Shown piece after piece: positions 63,107 to 64,000 of a stretch of DNA of 64,000 nucleotides. A program made the translations under genes and the position numbers. The stretch covers positions 309,797 to 373,796 of the forward strand of contig MCGO01000043.1 of NCBI GenBank assembly GCA_002104985.1, in the 5' to 3' direction. The first letter of the stretch is position 1. Every line of letters starts with the position of its first letter. The notes under the pieces were generated by a model. It saw only the letters and a program-made list of their open reading frames with translations. It did not search any database and had not been told where the DNA came from. The stretch is from Rhizoclosmatium globosum (taxonomy: Eukaryota > Chytridiomycota > Chytridiomycetes > Chytridiales > Chytriomycetaceae).

Positions 63107-64000
63107 TTACAACATCATCACCATCATCTCTTCATCCACCTCATTTCCATCAACCCAATCTTCATCATCATCCTCATCACCAACACCGTCCCCACCTCGC
63201 GCAGCCATCAACCCCGCAACCGCTCCACAATCCACCAACACTCCCATAATCCCCCACCCCACTCTCCTCCTCATCCACCTCCGCAACAGGAGGCATAGGA
63301 TCAAAAGCATCCAACCGTAACGCGCGATGTCATCAGGAAGGAACGGAACAAGCGCCTGGAAGTCACTACAATAAATGTGTCGCGAAACATTCAGGGGAAC
63401 CCATCAGTATACATTTCTTCGCGTTTTGTGGTAAATTCGAGGACTTGAGGGTCTTCGAGAGATACAGTTTTAGCAAGTGTTGAGGCTGTTGCCCGGAACC
63501 AGGCGAGGGCTGAGGGTTCTTTCCAGAGATGGTGACATCGTTCGGTGTAGAGTTGGAGGAGCAAGTGGATCGACTCTTCGGATTTTGTGCGTGGGTGTCC
63601 TGGGGGAAGGGAAAATAGTTGGGAGTTTGTGATTGTTGGGTCTGTGAGAGTAAGTTTTGAAAGAAGCAGGGATGGGAAGGTTGGATATTGTAGCAGGGCT
63701 TTTCTGAGACGTTCAGTTGAATCGTTGTGGTTCTAATTCAGATAAAAACCAGTTTTAAGAATATCAGTGACGGCAAGAAAAAGAGTTCCAAACCTCAGCT
63801 TTCCTCTCAGCTTCATCTTCAAAGACCAAAGAGCAACAGTAAAGCTCCAATTTGGAAGTCCTACGATTCCACCAGTATCACCACCCATTCATCCCAGCAA
63901 CGCATAATCCACGCCCGTTTCCACTCTTTGCTGCATACCAATCATCAACTGCAGCGCTCCAAGCGGGTCCGCCTCAGGATCCAGCGAATACAATAACTTG
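63107..64000 (-). CDS. TCF25: TCF25/Rqc1 family protein (partial, N-terminus beyond window)
   Basis: Rqc1/TCF25 is a component of the ribosome quality-control complex that promotes ubiquitin-dependent clearance of stalled nascent chains. The reading enters at the right edge with KLLYSLDPEADPLGALQLMI (family 'LL.SLDPE.DPLGVLLLID'). It continues LPNWSFTVAL, FEDEAERKAE-intron-NHNDSTERLRKALLQYPTFP, then HLLLQLYTERCHHLWKEP, SALAWFRATAS and IYCSDFQALVPFLPDDIAR. The family-specific DAFDPMPPVAEVDEEES and an acidic tail (DEDDDEDWVDGNEVDEE) end at 63107. At least three single-base steps and an in-frame TGA near 63890 interrupt it; conservation on both sides argues for sequence error. Confidence 0.75.

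Noticed and set aside
63107..63310. Separate small acidic protein on the minus strand
   Set aside because: Better explained as the acidic C-terminus of the TCF25 homologue.

Overview
The window reads as nuclear DNA of an early-diverging fungus, most likely a chytrid (inference). Coding regions are split by many 45-90 bp GT-AG introns and use the standard code. The housekeeping set mixes fungal genes with genes better known from animals (FIBP, BABAM1/MERIT40, CHFR-type RING ligase). Two-finger C2H2 and Zn2Cys6 regulators are strongly expanded.

0-17 kb is a dense housekeeping region: BABAM1-like (cut by the left edge), coatomer delta, a tandem pair of GDSL esterases with GPI-type tails, a tRNA relic, a metaxin-like SAM subunit, FIBP and TFIIH Tfb4 diverging from a 41-bp spacer, an eEF1A-lysine-methyltransferase-like gene, a Zn2Cys6 regulator, an OPT oligopeptide transporter and a CHFR-like ligase.

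17-30 kb carries an array of small C2H2 genes with a compact LTR retrotransposon among them (20845-22921). That element is Gag-only, has a 5-bp target duplication and a primer site matching the anticodon arm of initiator tRNA-Met. A large unrecognised protein and a SAM-domain gene follow.

30.6-38 kb is an AT-rich island of unfamiliar genes: three unknown proteins, a SAP-domain protein, a three-finger C2H2 protein and a 2-oxoglutarate/Fe(II) dioxygenase with a TET/JBP-like core, with short tandem repeats between them.

38-54.5 kb holds more C2H2 genes, then six Zn2Cys6 genes in a row. 54.5-64 kb is housekeeping again: a PDK/BCKDK-type mitochondrial kinase, elongation factor 2, a Lys5/AASDHPPT-type phosphopantetheinyl transferase, another C2H2 gene and a TCF25/Rqc1 gene cut by the right edge.

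From about 43 kb onward many well-conserved genes, EF2 included, are broken by isolated single-base deletions while the protein on both sides stays conserved. This looks more like consensus error than gene death, so the pseudogene calls in that half are provisional.
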